Position numbers and translations under genes: made by a program | The notes under the pieces: model-generated | What the model was told of the DNA's origin: nothing | Database searches by the model: none | The model's input: only the letters and a program-made list of their open reading frames with translations | Shown: in pieces, positions 45,262 to 56,200 of the stretch | How the letters are laid out: every line of letters starts with the position of its first letter | How positions within the stretch are numbered: the stretch's first letter is position 1 | NCBI GenBank assembly: GCA_032358165.1 | Contig: JAALGY010000021.1 | Coordinates: 1,302,001 to 1,366,000, forward strand | Length of the DNA: 64,000 nucleotides | Origin: Diplosphaera chodatii | Taxonomy: Eukaryota > Chlorophyta > Trebouxiophyceae > Prasiolales > Stichococcaceae | Reading direction: 5' to 3'

Positions 45262-46157
45262 GTAGGGCACGGCAGTAGATGTACGGCTGCTGCACACAGC
45301 CATCAGAGGACACTTTGAACCAAGCAACCAACCAGCTGCGCGGCATGACAGCGCCACACACGTTTTGATGTTTATCGGAACGCAACCAAGAGTGCTTCAT
45401 TGTCGGCCCGCTCACGCATCGCCGTCAGAGGAAGACGGACCGCTTCGGATACTTTGCAGTGCGACGAAGCGTCATGCGTGCTTCAGAGCCGTACTGGGCT
45501 AGTCAGGCTCTTCAGACAATCACCGACGGTTGAGACACGCTCAGCAAAGTCTGCCTCGGGCCCAAGCGTCCGTACCTGCGGTATGACTCCGGGCCCACGA
45601 CGTGCAGCTGAGCCGAGCGTTACCACCTGCTGTGCGCACGCTGTTACTTAGCCGCCCTGCAAACTCAGCCCGACGGTGCTAGGACTATGGCTTGCCAATT
45701 GCTGCTCGCAGCAAGCGATGCGCTCGTCGACACAATCGACGATTTCAGTGTCTGACTTGCAGACATGCAACGTGCAAACTTCAGCCTGATGGGTGTTGCA
45801 CCCTGCGCGGTAGCTTGCCACAGACACAGCAACAATCTGTCGGTTGCAAACGATGCACAGCAACCACTTCTGATACAGTGAGCGCAACCTGCAAATCAGG
45901 CATTTACCGCGAAAAAAGGGGATGAAACATTGTCGAAGCGGGGTGGCCTTGAAACTTCGGACGAGGTGCAGCTAGCGCAAAGCACCAAGTAGTTGCTTCC
46001 TGAGCTCGTACCGGATGCTCTCGCCCGCTGCTTTCCTTTGCTAGTCAGCGGCCCTTGCTCGACAAGTCTCGTCCGCGAAGTGCACAGCATAGCGCCTGCA
46101 GGCACGATTGTCATATCTGCGGCAGCAGTCAGCGCACACAGTCACCACGGCGAGTAC
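45262..46157. promoter_or_regulatory. Divergent intergenic region, coiled-coil gene / CIA30
   Basis: About 0.9 kb between start codons facing away from each other. No open frame with a recognisable domain was found on either strand. It presumably holds both promoters. Confidence 0.4.
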
Positions 46158-47424
46158 ATGATCTGGCGCAGGCTTGCTAAGAGCGCGCAGGACTACATCA
46201 AGCGAGGTACGCTGGACGCTGCCATCGTGTTTCTTTTCTGCGCAGCACAGCACTAACAATCATGCAGCATTCGTTCGTTAAGCAGATGATAACAGAACTT
46301 GCTGTTGTCAACACGTTGAACAGTCAAGGACCCCTTCAACCTGCCATCGGAGCTGCCGCTTTACCGCTTCGCCAGCGCCGAGGACCTAAAACAGTGGAGC
46401 GTGTACTCTGACGCTGCGCTTGGCGGCAGCACCTCTGCAGCATTGGTGCCATGCGAGGCCCAGCAGGTGCGACATGCAACTTCACCATCCCTCATGGAAT
46501 GGTCTGGAAGCCTGGAATGCAGGCTGCATTGCTGTGTCGCAGTGGTGCGCCAGAAGCGCCTTGTGCACACTTCCTACTGCAGGGTACAGCATCATTCCGC
46601 GGCAACATCTCCAGCCAGGTGGACGACCCCGGCAGCCGCCTGCAGCGCAGCGGCTTCTGCGGCATGAACACAGATGTGAGGCTGTGCAGACTCTGCTGCA
46701 GGTGCAGGTCTGCGCAATGTGCAAGTGTCTTTGAGAGTTGATGCATGCCCATGTCAGATGTGAAGGCTTACCATGGTCCTAGGTGGCAGAGGGGGTGTTG
46801 GACCTGGATGACTACGACACACTGGCCTTCCGAGTGCGGGGCGATGGCCGCAAGTACATTGCCAGTCTGCGCACAGAAAACTGGATGGTGGACGCAAAAT
46901 CGCAGGATGTGTGGCAGGCCTTCCTGTTCGCCAGGTGGGCTTAAAGCTTCGGTGCAGTCGGTGCAACTAGTTGACAAATGGGTCACAGTAGTGCCTGGAA
47001 GATCAGGCTATAGGATGCCCGTTCACTGTGGCACCGCTGCCTAGTACCAGCACACACACACGACTGCACGAAATGCAACAAGACGTACAGGACATGGTTA
47101 TTGCAGTGGCAAGCCTGCTGTGCTGCAGCTGGTGCTCTTCACCTTCATATGCGGGCATAAGGCAATTTGTATACTGTCGCCTCATGTAATTGAGCTCACG
47201 CACTATGCTGCAGGAAAGGGGAATGGGCAGAAGTGGAAGTTCCGATAGAGCGATTCTTACAAACATGGAAAGGTCGTCTTGTCGACACCGAGGAGGCCAT
47301 GAATCCTGGGCGCATCGTCGGCATGGGCGTCTCGGTTGCCGGCGCTGGCGAAAGGGAAGATGACGGCCACTTCCAGCTGGATCTGGACTGGATACGTGCG
47401 CGGCGGCTTCATGCCACCTTTTGA
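46158..47424 (+). CDS. Complex I intermediate-associated protein 30 (CIA30 / NDUFAF1 family)
   Basis: A mitochondrial assembly factor for respiratory complex I. The ATG at 46158 opens a short basic leader (MIWRRLAKSAQDYIKR) ending in a GT donor. It splices in phase to VKDPFNLPSELPLYRFA near 46325 and ASAEDLKQWSVYSDAALGG near 46380. The CIA30 fold continues with GTASFRGNISSQ near 46585, RLQRSGFCGMNT near 46640, VLDLDDYDTLAFRVRGDG near 46800, YIASLRTENWM near 46855, VWQAFLFAR near 46910, EVPIERFLQTWKGRL near 47235, NPGRIVGMGVSV near 47300 and a final HFQLDLDWIRA. The TGA is at 47422-47424. The beta-sandwich blocks are complete. The family also contains plastid members, but this protein has no long transit peptide, so mitochondria are preferred. 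Confidence 0.88.
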
Positions 47425-47851
47425 CATGGGGAGTAAAGGAGCAGTCCACTCACACAACTCGGACGGCGTCTAGAAGTGTTTCAAGCCTATAGACGCCACG
47501 CATCTGGTCGTTTGTCTGATGTTATTAGCCACAGTGACACTGCAGGTCATGGTGTTTGCTGCAGTTGCAGCAGATTCGACGGTGGCTACCATGTCGTGCT
47601 CCGGCATTGTTACAGCGTCAATCGCTTGAGCAGCCTACCGTGTCATATACAACAGCCTGAGGCGTAAACATGGGGCATTGGACACAGGCAGGCACAAACC
47701 AAAATTGTGATCTTGATCTGTAGCTTCGCCAGGCACGTTCGCGCCATTTCTGGGACGGGACGACAGCCGCCTGCGCGGGCGCACGAATGCAGGAAAGTGT
47801 TGCAAGCACATGCACTTACTACTTGATATGATTATCTAGGGCAGGATTGTG
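47425..47851. other. Intergenic between two plus-strand genes
   Basis: 427 bp holding the CIA30 3' UTR and the promoter of the next gene. No gene was recognised. Confidence 0.45.
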
Positions 47852-49129
47852 ATGGCTGAAGAAAGCCGCAGCCTCGTCTCACAGTGTGCGCAGACAGCAG
47901 ATCCCATGGGCGATGGCACCCTCATGTCGCTTGGGCCTGAGGACGCAGGCAAAGTCCAGAACCTCATCTTGAAGGTGACATGCGATCCCTTGATATTTGA
48001 ACAGCCGCGGGTCCAGCGCACCGCGATGCCGACGTGCTTCACCTGGTGCTGCATACGTCTGCAGGTGCTAGCGCTGCAGCAGGAGGTGGACACGCTGAAG
48101 CAGCAGCGAAAAGAGGTACAAATGTGTTCAACCTCGGTGAATAGGTACCGATGTATAGAAAATGCTCCCTCACACTAAACAGCGAACGCTCAACACAGGA
48201 GGCAGAGGCTCGCGGCGATGTGGAGCAGACGGCAACAAAGCTGCGGGTCGACAACACGAAGCTTGTCAAGGAGAACGTCACGTAAGCTGGATACCGCTGC
48301 ACTAGTTGTGTTGGTGGCACCAGATAATGACAAACGGCATTAGACCTGGTGAGCACGTCGTCAATCTTGCCCGTGCAGCTCAAAGAGCAAGGTGGCAAAG
48401 GCACACGAGATGCTGCAGCGCTTGCAGCAGCAGGTGATGTGAGCTCGATCACAACGTGTGCTGTACCTGAATACATTATATCAAATGCCCTGGTTCTCAT
48501 TGGGTTATGTCTTGTCATCCAGTAGCTAGAGGACATCAGCAGAGCCAGGCGGCTCAGCAAGGACTGTGCATGCCAAACGACTGTAGTGCAATCATTACAG
48601 CAGTCTGCAGCACCTCAGCATGCAACAACGGGCGCTGGACCTCAGCTTGTGCAGTCTCCTGTGGATCTGGCAGCTGATGCTACCAAGTCAGAAGAGGTGA
48701 GGGTGCGGTGCCAGCTGGTCCTGTACTGCAGCAATATAACATACACAACATGGCGCGGCCACTCAAACCCCAAACTCAGCCCAACACACATAAGCTGTGC
48801 CCGTGTTGCTGCAGGAACAGGGGGAGTCCACATTTACACCTCGCACGCTGCGCTTTGACTGTGCTGCTGGCGCATTTGTTGATGCAGACAGTGGCCAGCA
48901 ACCTTCTGCTTGCACTGGCTGCAGTGCACCGTTGCAAGCCAGCAGTGTTGCCCCCTGTAATGGCGGCAGCGCGGCATGCTCTGCACCGTTGTCCTCTGTC
49001 AGATTGCGCAAGCTAGATGCTGCCGGCTGCCATGCATATGACAGCCCAGTGCAGCCTGGGCTGCTGGGTGCGGGCGAAAGTTTATGGCGGCTTGTGCAGG
49101 ACATTGAACGTCTGCCAGTCTGTGTATGA
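47852..49129 (+). CDS. Small coiled-coil protein, function unknown
   Basis: The start at 47852 gives MAEESRSLVSQCAQTADPMG, followed by LGPEDAGKVQNLILK. Spliced exons then form a continuous heptad-rich coil: VLALQQEVDTLKQQRKE near 48065, EAEARGDVEQTATKLRVDN near 48200, TKLVKENV near 48260, KSKVAKAHEMLQRLQQQ near 48380 and LEDISRARRLSKD near 48530. A Ser/Ala/Cys-rich tail (from near 48830) ends RLPVCV at a TGA at 49127. The coil loosely resembles short vesicle-trafficking coiled-coil proteins, but the likeness is generic and I make no functional claim. Exon borders are supported by phase and by standard GT-AG ends. The tail is the least certain part. Confidence 0.6.
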
Positions 49130-49785
49130 CTTGGCACGGTTCGATGCACCTCAATCAGCATACGAGGAAGCACTACTCCTGACTTTCAATACTCACGTTC
49201 GTTCCATCCCCTTGCGTCAAAGGCTTCCAGGACACTCAGAATCTTCAACTGGCATGTGACTGCATGCCGTCTCATGCCGATAGAGCAAACACAGAGGCAT
49301 ACCCTTCGGCACGGTGGGCACACAGCAGACGCCCACAAAAATTGACTGCATAGAAGCCATGCAGACTGTACATGATAAATGACCAGGGGGCCGACAGCTT
49401 GTGGCGCAGGCCCTATAGGGTGCATGGCAGCCGGCCGCTGGGTCTTGCGGGCTGCAATGGAACTGACATGCCCCCGGCCTACCAGTGCTGAGAAGCCCCC
49501 TGCCCCGCATTGGAAAACGAACATCACCCAGCGGCAGCACGTGCTGGATCTCATATTCACCCTCATAGGTGGTCTGGGGTCAGCTGGCGGCTGCGGTGGC
49601 GCCCAGCTATTGCATCTGCCTGTGACGCCTCATCCACTATGACGACTGACATGCACCCGGGCTGCAGGACTGCTGATGCACACAAGCGGTTCTGTATGCC
49701 GCTGCCCTGCAGTCAGGCTTTTGCAGCCGCAAGCGCAGGAGCTGGGGAACGCCAACATCTGCTGCCGACTTTGAATGACCTAGCC
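49130..49785. other. Convergent intergenic region, no gene seen
   Basis: 656 bp between stop codons of genes on opposite strands. Open frames here have no domain resemblance and overlap antisense to each other. Confidence 0.45.
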
Positions 49786-52645
49786 TCATTGCGCGGCAAT
49801 GGGCGCGCTTGTGCTGGTGGCTGCCGGCTGCTGCCGCTGGAGGTCGCTGTAGGCGCGCATCGCACCCTTGATCGAGGCCAGCTCGGTGTCCAGCACATCA
49901 AACGCCGACTGCCAGCGCTGGCAGCGCCCCTGCCGCTTGTGCCACAGGTGCTTCGCCTGCAGTTCACCACCAGAAGGGTCAGGTGCAGCGGCAAACAGAC
50001 CAGCAGACATTGTTGCCATGATGCAACCAGGCGTGTACAGCAGCAGGCCGAAATCATGCTTTCATGCCTATTGTTGTGGAAGCAGTTTCACTTGAAAACT
50101 ATATCAATTGGATGGGCACCTGGTCCTCCCAGCGCTTGGCCTCAGGGGGCGAGGCGGCCAGCTGCGCAGCGCGCCTCAGGCCGGACAGGTCACGCTGGTG
50201 GGCCTGGATCTCCTGATGCAGCCGGAAGTACACCTCGTGCTTGGCGTTGTACTCCGCCTTTGCCGCCGCAAACTGCAGCAAGCAGCAGCAGCACACCAGT
50301 GATGTAAGTTGGGACGCTGATCGAAACCTGCAGTCTGTAGGCACTGGAGGCGATGCAGGAGAGCACACAGGTGAATGCATCACTGGAACTCAGCATGTAG
50401 GCGGATTGAAGCTCTGCAACTCTGCTAGCCTGCAGTCCGCACCTGAGCAAGTGAACCGATGGGCGATGCAAGGGCGGGGACCCGACCAATGTCAGACGCG
50501 AACCAGGACTCGTCGTATGCTGGAGATGACCGGCTGGTGGTGCTGCTGCCGCGCAGGCCGCCACTGCGTGGACAGAAACAAGTAACAGTTGTTGGATGCC
50601 AAGCACTTGCAGGAAACACAAGAGCACGCATTGCAGCATGTAGCAGAGGTTGATGGTGGTCAGGTCCACTGTCAAGCAGCCGCCAGGGACCCTTGCTGAC
50701 CTGCCTCTGCCGCCGCTGCTGTCCAGCCGTCCGCTGCTGCCCAGGCGGCCGCTGCCAACACGCAGTGATGGGCTTGGCGTTGGCGTTGGGGATGGAGAAG
50801 ACGGCCGGAGTGCCCCCGCTGGCTTGGCTGGGACACCACTGCTTGGCTGCTGTGGCACTGCGGTGACCGGCAGCGTCTCGCTGTGCAGCCTGTCAGAGCG
50901 CTGCCCCGCGGGCTGCGGGTGTACAGGCGCCACCGAAGGGCTTGCCGCCGGGCTGGGTGTGTTCTGCATTTGTGCTGTCTGCGCCAGCTGCGGGTCCACA
51001 GCAGGACCGGCTGCTGGCGTGACAGTATCAGCGGCCGGTACCACCCTGTGGCGCTTGGTAGGCTGTGCTGGGGTGGCGCCATGCTGATCACGCCGCTTGC
51101 CGTTGCTTGCAGGCTCTGCACCCTGCTGCTGCTGTGCTGCATTCGGCTGTTTGGCGCCTTTGCCAGCAGAGCTGCCAGCCCTGACGCCCGCCGAGTCATC
51201 GGCTGGCACCTCATCAGCTGACAAGCCCTCCAGCTCCTTGAGCAGGTGCTTGTGCAGCAGGTAGCGCCCAGGTGACTGGTAGGTCGCCACATGTCGCAGT
51301 GCTGTCTGTATGTCGCCGGTCGTCTTAAACCCTGACACCCGCCGTGCCACCTCCGCGAGCGCCTGCTCCACACCCTGCAGCAACAGTGCATCTGATGAAG
51401 CACTGCCAACGAGGTGTACAGCGTGTCGCATCTGACTTACGGAAAGCAGACAGACACACATGCTGACAAGCTCCGTTGAAAGCTTGACCGGTTGTGAGTA
51501 TGCAGCACCTGGCGGTTCAGGGCTTTGGCTGCCAGGATTGCGATCAGGCACAAGCGTGTGCCACCCTTCCGCGCTGCAGCCAGCACTTGGGGGGTCACCA
51601 GGCCGGCACCCAGGGGTGTGGCGGTGCCGCTGGCGGGTCGCGCGGAGGCACGCGGCAGCCCTGAGGCACACCAACAACAGTCCGCCTCATGCGGCCACTC
51701 ACTTCGTCAACATTTGCACTGTCTACATGTGATATGAAGGCATTGCACGCGGACACGTGGAGCCAGCCGAACATGGCCTCACCGAGCTTGGACTTGGCCG
51801 CATGCTTCTTGGGCGCCGCGCTGGGCTGCGCTGGGACTGCGGGCGACTGGGAGCGGTGCGGGCCGTCCTGCGGCAGCGCCGGCGACTGCGCCCTCGGCGC
51901 CGGCGACCCGCCCCGCTGCTTGGCGCCGCCCTGCAGACCCTTGTGCGACGCTGCCGGCGGCCCGCCAGCGGCCCCCAGCAGCACTGACCGTGGCCTCTGT
52001 GCGGCGGCCTTCCTACCGCTGCTCTCCAGCAGCACCGTGGTGCGCAGGTGCTGCTGCTCATCCGCCTGCTGGCTGCGCTGCCGCATGCGCTGCCGCTCCT
52101 CCTCAATGTTGCGCTGCAGAGAACGGTATGTATGCGGCGATGTACAGCAGTCTGCAGCTCGGCTTGCATGCCAACTTGCAAAGAGCAGGGGCAAGAAAAA
52201 GCAATGATGCAAATGCAGCGCCGGGTGACCACCTTGACGAGCAGAGTCTGCTGCACGCTGCCGATCTCCGTTGCGGCAGCCCCATCCACACCAGGCAACT
52301 GCAGCAGGTCGCACACGCGATCCTCCTTACGCACAGAGAACTCGAAGGTGTGCCTCCCGATCTGGATGACCTGCGACATGCACAAATGCGCTGGATGCTG
52401 CGGGTGTGCGCCATGGTGCCAAATTCTTCTCGATCATCAATTGTAGCCATCAAGATATCGGTGCCACAAGTGCTCACGCTTGGCGTGCCATCGTTTGAGA
52501 ACCGCACAGCCGCAGGCATGCCCGAAGCCTGCGCATCCTGCAGCGCGGTTCGCATCTGCGGCGTCAGCCGTATCAGTGAGGCACAGCGCGGCTGCGGATC
52601 AAAGCGCAGCGGGCACTGCAGCTGAGCATTCTGAGGTGTCGCCAT
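49786..52645 (-). CDS. ELL-type RNA polymerase II elongation factor
   Basis: A nuclear factor expected to suppress Pol II pausing. The start at 52645 gives MATPQNAQLQCPLRFDPQPR. The N-terminal ELL-like domain contains LIRLTPQMRTALQDAQASG, VRFSNDGTPSVS near 52490, and VIQIGRHTFEFSVRKED near 52340-52370. A charged helix (RNIEEERQRMRQRSQQADEQ near 52080) leads into a Pro/Ala/Ser-rich linker. A winged-helix-like block (ALAEVARRVSGFKTTGDIQ near 51330, YLLHKHLLKELEGLS near 51240) and a second Pro-rich stretch follow. The C-terminal occludin/ELL homology domain is AEYNAKHEVYFRLHQEIQAH near 50230, then KHLWHKRQGRCQRWQSAFDV near 49930 and LASIKGAMRAYSDLQRQ. The stop is at 49786. Domain order matches ELL. 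Sequence similarity in the middle is weak, and the identification rests mainly on the two ends. Confidence 0.72.
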
Positions 52646-53283
52646 GCTACAGGCTGTCCTCCTTCACGTTGCTGTCACTGTGTCAGTCATTCAACAAGCT
52701 GCGGGTGGTGCAGTGCCTGAAGCTGGCCGTGACCGAGCTTGCCAGGCCCGGTTGACACTGATTACATACTGACGAAGACTTCGTTCCACAACATCAATGA
52801 TGGATCCCACGGAAACGCATGCTTCCGCTGCAGCATGCAGCAGTCTGGTAGCCAGCAGGAGTGCTGTTCCGAAGGATTCCTACATGTGGCCGCCGTATCT
52901 GGTGCCTCAGGATTCAGCAGTCCGGAAACAAAGTGCTGGAAAGACAAGCAACAACATGGTGGCAGCGGCTCGATTTGCCAGGTTCACCCTAGCCACCCAG
53001 TGGTGCCATTTCCGAAACCCAACATGATCGAGCATCACCTGCTGGCATTGCCAGCACAATGGGTCATCGGGCATTCGCAGATGGTAGTAAAGAGCAAACG
53101 CAAGTGGTGGCACTGTGCATACTCGGCCAGACAGCACATATGTCACACCAGCGGCTGCGGATGTGCTTGCCCTGGATGCACTCGAAGTTGCAGAGGGACC
53201 AAGCGCTGATGTTACACATGCAGCAGGCGGTCTGAATGCGTCTGTATAACGCGTAACAACCGCGATCATGGTGTCGATGAGCC
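52646..53283. promoter_or_regulatory. Divergent promoter region, ELL / VPS13
   Basis: 638 bp between start codons facing away from each other. The open frame at 52739-53209 has no domain and is taken as chance. Confidence 0.45.
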
Positions 53284-56200
53284 ATGTTTGGTGAGTAGGC
53301 TGCGTGAATTCGATACCAGATGCGGTGCCGCTCCTCATCTCAAAGCTTTACATGCTGAGCTTTACAAATGTGCATGTTGTTCGCACAGAGAGCTGGGTCA
53401 GCGAGCTGCTGGCAAGCTATCTTGGGCACTTTGTGGACATCCAAAAGGAACAGCTGCGAGTCAGCCTATGGAGCGGTAAGCTGCATGCGGTGGGACATGA
53501 ATGTGGCCTGCCAACAATCAAGTCTTTGGCTGCACATGCTCGTGCGATTGACAGAGCTTGCTGTGCTTGCAGCATGGAAGAGTGGCGTCACACTGCAGAA
53601 TGTCAGGCTCAAAGCTGAGGCATTTGACTACCTGCAACTGCCAGTCGATGTAAAGGAGGGCGTTGTGGGCCGGCTGCAAGTGCAGGTGCAACGCTGTGCA
53701 CAGCACTGCGAACATCCTGTGCATGTCAGACCGCTGCACTGCCCAGCATCTCTATGCTCAGCAGCTTGTGCTTGACCGGGTGCGTGCAAAAGAGCCTGTG
53801 CTGGCATGCAGGTGCCATGGCATCCGTTCACTGGGCGCCTGCTGCAAATCGCGCTGTCTGATGTCTTCCTGCGGGTCGGACCCCGTGAGGAGGCCGACTG
53901 GGAGGAAGGGCCGGCCAGGAAGCGTGCAGAGGTGTGAGTGAATGCATGCAGGTCCAGACAATACTGCCGCACCATGCGCCCATGCTGTGGCATGCAGGGC
54001 AACTGCTTGGCCACACTGCCACACGGCCTGCATGCCGAATGACTTGAGATCAGCTTGAAGTGGAATCTGCAGGCAGCAGAGCGCGCCGAGCTATCAGCCC
54101 TGGAGGTGCAGCAGCAATCGGAATCAGACAGCACAGCAGGTGGCAATGGTGCGACTCCACCAGCTGCTGCCAAGCCCAACAGTAGCACGAACAGCAGCAG
54201 CTCAGCAAACCGATGGGGCCTGTGGACGCTGTGCTGGCAGCTTGGTCGCATCGTGCTCAATCGCCTGCAGTTGACCGTCAGCAATGTGCACCTGAGTTTT
54301 CAGGTATGGTTTACATTCGCTTGTCTTGCATAACCAGCAGCTCATGGCGTCTCCGCTATCTGTGTGGGCAATTCGTGACGGTGGCTGCGGTCCTCCCGTG
54401 CAGGAGCCTCATGGTGCTGCTGATCAGCATGGCACACAGTTTGGGGTACGGTTGCAGGAAATGCGGACTGGCAAAGCTGACTCAGACTCTGCATTGGTGG
54501 CTGCTGCGCCATCAGGGCATCCTCCGCAGGTGGCGTGCATGTACCTTTGCGAACTGCATGCGTGGGAGCATATGTGTGCTGCTGACAGTGGATTGCTCGA
54601 TGCTTTTCACCACCGTTGCTGACTGGCATCTCCCTGGTTGCAGACTGCTAGCATCTCCTCGTTCCTTGTGGTCAGCCAGCTGTCGTGCTACTGGCGTCCT
54701 GCTGTCAGCAAAGTTCCCGAGGAGGTGCTGCCAACAACTGCGGATGCTCGTGGGCCCAACGCGGTGCTGCAGCCAATCGACTGCAGCCTCAGCATCAAGA
54801 TGCACACCCTGCCGGGTGGCGCGTCTGTCGTGGAAGCGGCATCTGTGGTTGACGGTGTGGATGTGCAGCTGCACCAGCAACAGGTGACTGGGTATCCCAG
54901 CAGACATGCAGGGTTATGAGTCGTTGCAAGTGCTCATGAGCAAATGCTGTTGCAAAGGCTGCATGCCAGAGCTAATTTCATGTAATGGAGAAGGAACACA
55001 TCGCATTTTGCTGCAGGTGGCCGACATGGCACGGATTGCTGACGCTGTCAGCATTTGGAAGCTGCGTGCAAAGTATGCTGCCATTCGTCCAAGCGGCTGG
55101 CGCTCCACACCTGATCATAGGGTGCCCTGGCGGTGAGCAGTCCATTGCACTGCCTGATGCGTCGAGTTCAATGTCGTACTGACACCACCCGGCATCGGCG
55201 TAGGCCAAACGGCAGTGTGTAGGCTATGCTTGACCTGAACAGGCGGATATGGCAGTATGCTGCCAGGGCAGTGCTGGTAGATGTCGACCTCGAGGGGTGG
55301 CCAGGCAGCTTGCGGAACAAAGAGAGGTTGGCGCAGCGGCGGCAATACATCAGTTTGTATCAGCGCAAGCTCCAGATGGCACATCAGCAGAAGGCCAGCG
55401 GCCAACAACTTCACCCGAACGAGAAGGTGCAGTCAATGCCTCGACCTCCATCTTGGCTGTCCCACCGTATCCAGCATGAGTGGGAGATAGAACCCTCTGC
55501 AATGCAACTTTGCAATGCAACCTGTAGGCACGGATGAAAGTAGAGTCTGATGCCCTTGCGGAGTTGGAGTCGCGCTTCACTGCGGAAGACGCCGAGCTTT
55601 TCCGTATGTTTGCTGAACGCACGCTGCCTGAGCTGTCTGGCAATGCTGCTGATGCTACAGACGGTGCCAGGTCAGCCTGCTGTGCCATGTCACTTTGGCA
55701 TGTTGACGTGCTGGCGGTTGGAAGCCATCTGGAGAGCGCATCATGTGATGTGTCATCTTGCATCATGTCATGAAGTCATGCACTATCCACCCGCAGTCAG
55801 CGTGGCTGGATGCAATGGGGCATGTCGACTGCAGCAGGCTATCTTGGCTACCTGCCACGCCAAGCTCCACTCAGCCAGGTGCACCTGGCAGTAAACCAGC
55901 ATGCCAGCACTACGAACCTGCTGGGTTGGGGTGGCAGCGTGAGCTGCCCGCCGAAGATTGACGGAGGTTAGTTGCCTGGTTGACTTTATGTGCACCTTGC
56001 CACTTGTGCAGGCTCTGCCAAAGCCGCCCACAGAGGCGGAGATGCAGGAGCTGCTGCGAGCGATGGAGCTTGATGGTCCAGCGCCTGGAAGCGCTTGTGC
56101 TGACCACAGCCAGGATATGCGCTTCAGCTTCCACCTGACGGTCAGCCGCTTAAGCTCCTCCCACCCGCTCGTACTTCATTACCTCATACAGAAGTGCTTC

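Noticed and set aside
50190..51677. A single 495-codon minus-strand open frame as one exon
   Set aside because: It runs through at least two recognisable ELL exons and the introns between them. Conserved blocks need splicing, so it is not a continuous coding exon.
52739..53209. 156-codon frame between ELL and VPS13
   Set aside because: It has no recognisable domain, lies in the divergent promoter interval, and has no supporting splice-linked blocks.
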